From: Morinoia aosen
Taxonomy: Eukaryota > Arthropoda > Malacostraca > Amphipoda > Talitridae
Direction: 5' to 3'
DNA: 64,000 bases
NCBI GenBank assembly: GCA_030386875.1
Contig: CM059572.1
Location: 34,283,732-34,347,731, forward strand
Made by a program: the position numbers and the translations under genes. The notes beneath the pieces are model-generated. The model ran no database searches. It had not been told where the DNA came from and saw nothing but the letters and a program-made list of their open reading frames with translations. Positions within the stretch are counted from its first letter, which is position 1, and each line of letters opens with the position of its first letter. Shown here piece after piece: positions 61,708 through 64,000 of the stretch.

Positions 61708-62962
61708 TCAGACTCTACAGCCTCTATCACTTGTAGCTTTACCAAAGCGTGGAAATACGGAGTCGGGTAAAATTATTTCTGACTCGGACCAATCGTCTTC
61801 GTCATTTACTGATTGGTCGGTCGCTGCAGTTTCTTGTGAAGAATTTCTTCGAACTTGCACTGTTGACGAACTTGATTCTGACTCAAACTTACCGGGAAGA
61901 TCATGCCCTTTAGATATACGATTAGAAGCAGAGTCTTTCGTCGTGCTTGATGGAGCAGGTGATCCGAGATGCGAGTTAAATTTCGGTGAAAAATTTAGTT
62001 GTGCCACCGAGTTTTCCAGAGTTGAATTCGATTTTTGAAGCGAGGACGAGTCCGGCAACGACGTTTTTGGGTGACGAAGTGAAAACAAAGTTGGTTCGAG
62101 AGATTCATTTGGCCGTGATGCTTTTGTTGAAACTGCAAAGACGGATTCGGCAGCGTCCTTCACCGTGAGTCCTTCCTCAATACCACACGGGGCAAGACCC
62201 ATGTATAAATTGTTGTCGGACTTTGATATTGCTCGGACATCCACACCAGGATCAATGCTATGCGCCAACGCCGCTTTGTTTTCAATAACAAAACATTTAT
62301 GCTCACCTGCTAAGTCTTCGAGATGAGTTGAACGGCTAATTTTTTTCGTATCTTTTCCAGAAATGAGGTTTGCAAATGGAGAAAGATAGCTCAGTTTGCT
62401 TGGAGCGTTGCCGTCACACCCGAGTCGAGATTGATCGCTAGTTTTGCATTTAACTTGAGGGAATGTTGCGTCTGGCTCGCCATCTAATCGGTATGTATCG
62501 TCGGTTCGATATGTATCGTGGTTGTTTTCAGGCTTTCTGCGTTTGCGTGGACTTTCATTCTTGTACTCACAAAACCAGTTCCTTTTGTTTGATAGATCTC
62601 GGCAACCTCGTTTCAAAGATCTACTTCTGGAATTATGCTTGACCAGGTGACAGTGTAGCTGGTCAGAACCTTCGAAATCTTGGCTTTCAGCTGGAGCTTG
62701 CAACGAGCGCTCAGTTAGCGCTCCAGTCTCTCGCAGATCTCGTACGTTATCCGTGCTACGGCGCAGGAATTGCTCGCTCTTGACTGCGGTACAAAGTTGC
62801 CCACTTTGCAGCTGAAGAGTGTTGCTAAAGCTATCCTGCTGGGTGCAATTTTTAGTTTTGTGCCGCTGCTGCGCTGTGCTGCTCTGCGGTGTAGGTAGGC
62901 AGGGCTGCAAAGTGCTCAACGGGACACAGGTCGCTTCCGATAGCTCTTCGCAGTTACGAACA
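61708..62962 (-). CDS. Terminal coding exon of a Ser-rich protein of unknown function
   Basis: On the minus strand an acceptor (TTACTTCCTTTTCAG|TGTTCG, exon start 62962) opens a frame of 418 complete codons to the stop at 61708. The product is rich in Ser, Asn and charged residues with few hydrophobic blocks, so mostly disordered. It holds a basic nuclear-localisation-like segment (SPRKRRKPE), a repeated DTYRTDDTYRLD, and an acidic DDWSESEI near the end. No catalytic domain, membrane segment or family was recognised. A donor-like TTTG|GTAAAG at about 61741 could instead end the exon early. The incoming phase (2) fits the upstream exon at 63915-64000. Length and composition against AT-rich flanks make it a real exon. 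Confidence 0.65.
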
Positions 62963-63914
62963 CTGAAAAGGAAGTAAGCCAATATTGAACGTATCAGAAA
63001 AATATATGAAATCGAGGGATTTCTGGGACCCCTCACTTCTACGATTAAACGAAAAACCAACGTGGTTAAGAATATCATGATAAAAACAAACGTTTGGGAT
63101 TATAAAAAATCCATTTTCGGTGTCCTAACGTACAATAAATCGAAGTATTAAAACATTGTAACTGTGAATCTCCTGAATTAAAAGGATGTGAGGTAATGAG
63201 ATTGGAAAGGTATGATAAAACAAACGCTGTACAAAATATAAAAAAAACCATGGAAAGTTTCACCGCCGTATCACATTCATTTATTGACGGCCGGTTTGTT
63301 GAAATGTGTATTGTATATCAACTCTAAGATGCGGATATCCGACAAATTAGATGTTAAAACCAAAATTTTAGGAACTTAGGAATAACTTTGTAATCTAAGC
63401 ACACTTTTAGATAATCAATGTCACATTGACTTTTGTAACATGTTCTGGAAACCTTATCTTAACTGTGATCAAAATGCTCGCCAATTGTTCATTATATAGG
63501 TTGTATAAATTTAGCAACCATTGTAATATCAATTTTTATATATTGTTGACCATATTTTCAGAGCATTCATTGATAATGAAGTTTCGAAACTAGCGCTGGT
63601 CTGAATAACCCTTTGTAGAAAAATTAATTTTATTCTGTTTTATTAGGTTTTATACCGTTTCATGGGGCTTTTGAAGGAATATAATTTCCAGTGTTTCATT
63701 ATTACACTTGAAGTTAAATATTGAAGAGCCAACCTCACAATTGATGATCTTTATTATCCCTGATACATGTGAGAGAAAAGCCTTCACATTCAATGCATAG
63801 GAGAAACACTTTGAAGGGTCTTTCCTCAAAAATCTAACGCTCAATTTGTTGAGATCTCACCGGTGCGTACGATACATTTTTTAATATTGCATGACAAACT
63901 TCCCGTGCACTCAC
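62963..63914 (-). other. Intron of the minus-strand gene
   Basis: Bounded by GTGAGT (63909-63914 on the minus strand) and TTTTCAG (ending at 62963). It contains the second copy of a 27-base repeat also found at about 60187. Confidence 0.55.
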
Positions 63915-64000
63915 CAGAAGCTTCGTTTTTTGGAGAACTTGGTGGCGGTGGAGTTGGTGGTCCTGTAGGACGTCCTCTGGTGCCGGTGGAGGCTGTGGTG
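63915..64000 (-). CDS. Upstream exon of the minus-strand gene (partial)
   Basis: Ends on the minus strand at CTTCTG|GTGAGT. All three frames are open over these 86 bases. The frame that leaves two bases (TG) matches the phase-2 start of the next exon. It reads HHSLHRHQRTSYRTT...KFSKKRSF and joins as C-VRNCEELSE. The alternative frame would be Pro-rich (PTGPPTPPPPSSP) and leaves one base, which would not keep the downstream frame. The exon runs off the window. Confidence 0.5.

Noticed and set aside
61661-62038. 125-codon + strand frame
   Set aside because: Antisense to the Ser-rich exon, which has splice and phase support on the minus strand.

Overview
This is an AT-rich eukaryotic window. 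The coding signal is split by GT-AG introns, and most of the rest is transposons, foldback elements and minisatellites. An arthropod, probably an insect, fits best: there are secreted discoidin (F5/8 type C) proteins, a CR1/Jockey-group LINE family with short-tandem 3' tails, a Tc1/mariner-like transposase with a DUF4817-type N-terminus, and many non-autonomous DNA elements. The species cannot be named from sequence alone.

Left part (1-20.8 kb): two related discoidin-domain genes lie in tandem on the + strand. Copy A has exons 61-163, 1856-2054 and 4385-4621. Copy B has exons 15313-15511 and 16575-16811, with no first exon found. A separate signal-peptide exon (19059-19174) ends in the same splice phase as the copy A first exon and may be the remnant or start of a third paralog. 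Around them are a 5'-truncated LINE (6.4-7.6 kb), a 47-bp minisatellite (9.5-10.1 kb), an 804-bp element with 8-bp target duplication and internal tandem units (10.9-11.8 kb), a small inverted-repeat element (14.3 kb), and a 5'-inverted LINE inside the copy B intron.

Middle part (20.8-34.5 kb): a complete Tc1/mariner-like transposon with identical 168-bp terminal repeats and an intact 355-aa transposase sits at 20869-22362. A 30-bp minisatellite and (TA)n follow. A five-exon + strand gene at 30507-34468 can be assembled in frame (227 aa). It ends in a SOCS box and has weak ankyrin-like helices upstream, so it is probably an ASB-type substrate receptor of a Cullin-RING ubiquitin ligase.

Repeat-dense part (34.5-57 kb): a ~1 kb giant palindrome; a nearly full-length LINE (39.1-43.4 kb) whose ORF2 has one nonsense codon and whose 5' end is fused to an internal fragment of a second LINE; two copies of one inverted-repeat element (44.8 and 56.1 kb); another element with 12-bp termini (46.3-47.4 kb); a 33-bp minisatellite open on both strands; and several members of a foldback family starting GGTAAATG/GGTCAATG with 8-bp target duplications, one nested inside a relative.

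Right end (57-64 kb): mostly unannotated sequence, then the 3' part of a minus-strand gene entering from beyond the window. It has a 1.25-kb terminal coding exon for a Ser-rich, probably disordered protein and an upstream exon at 63915-64000. The host genes show no obvious functional link; their contexts are independent.
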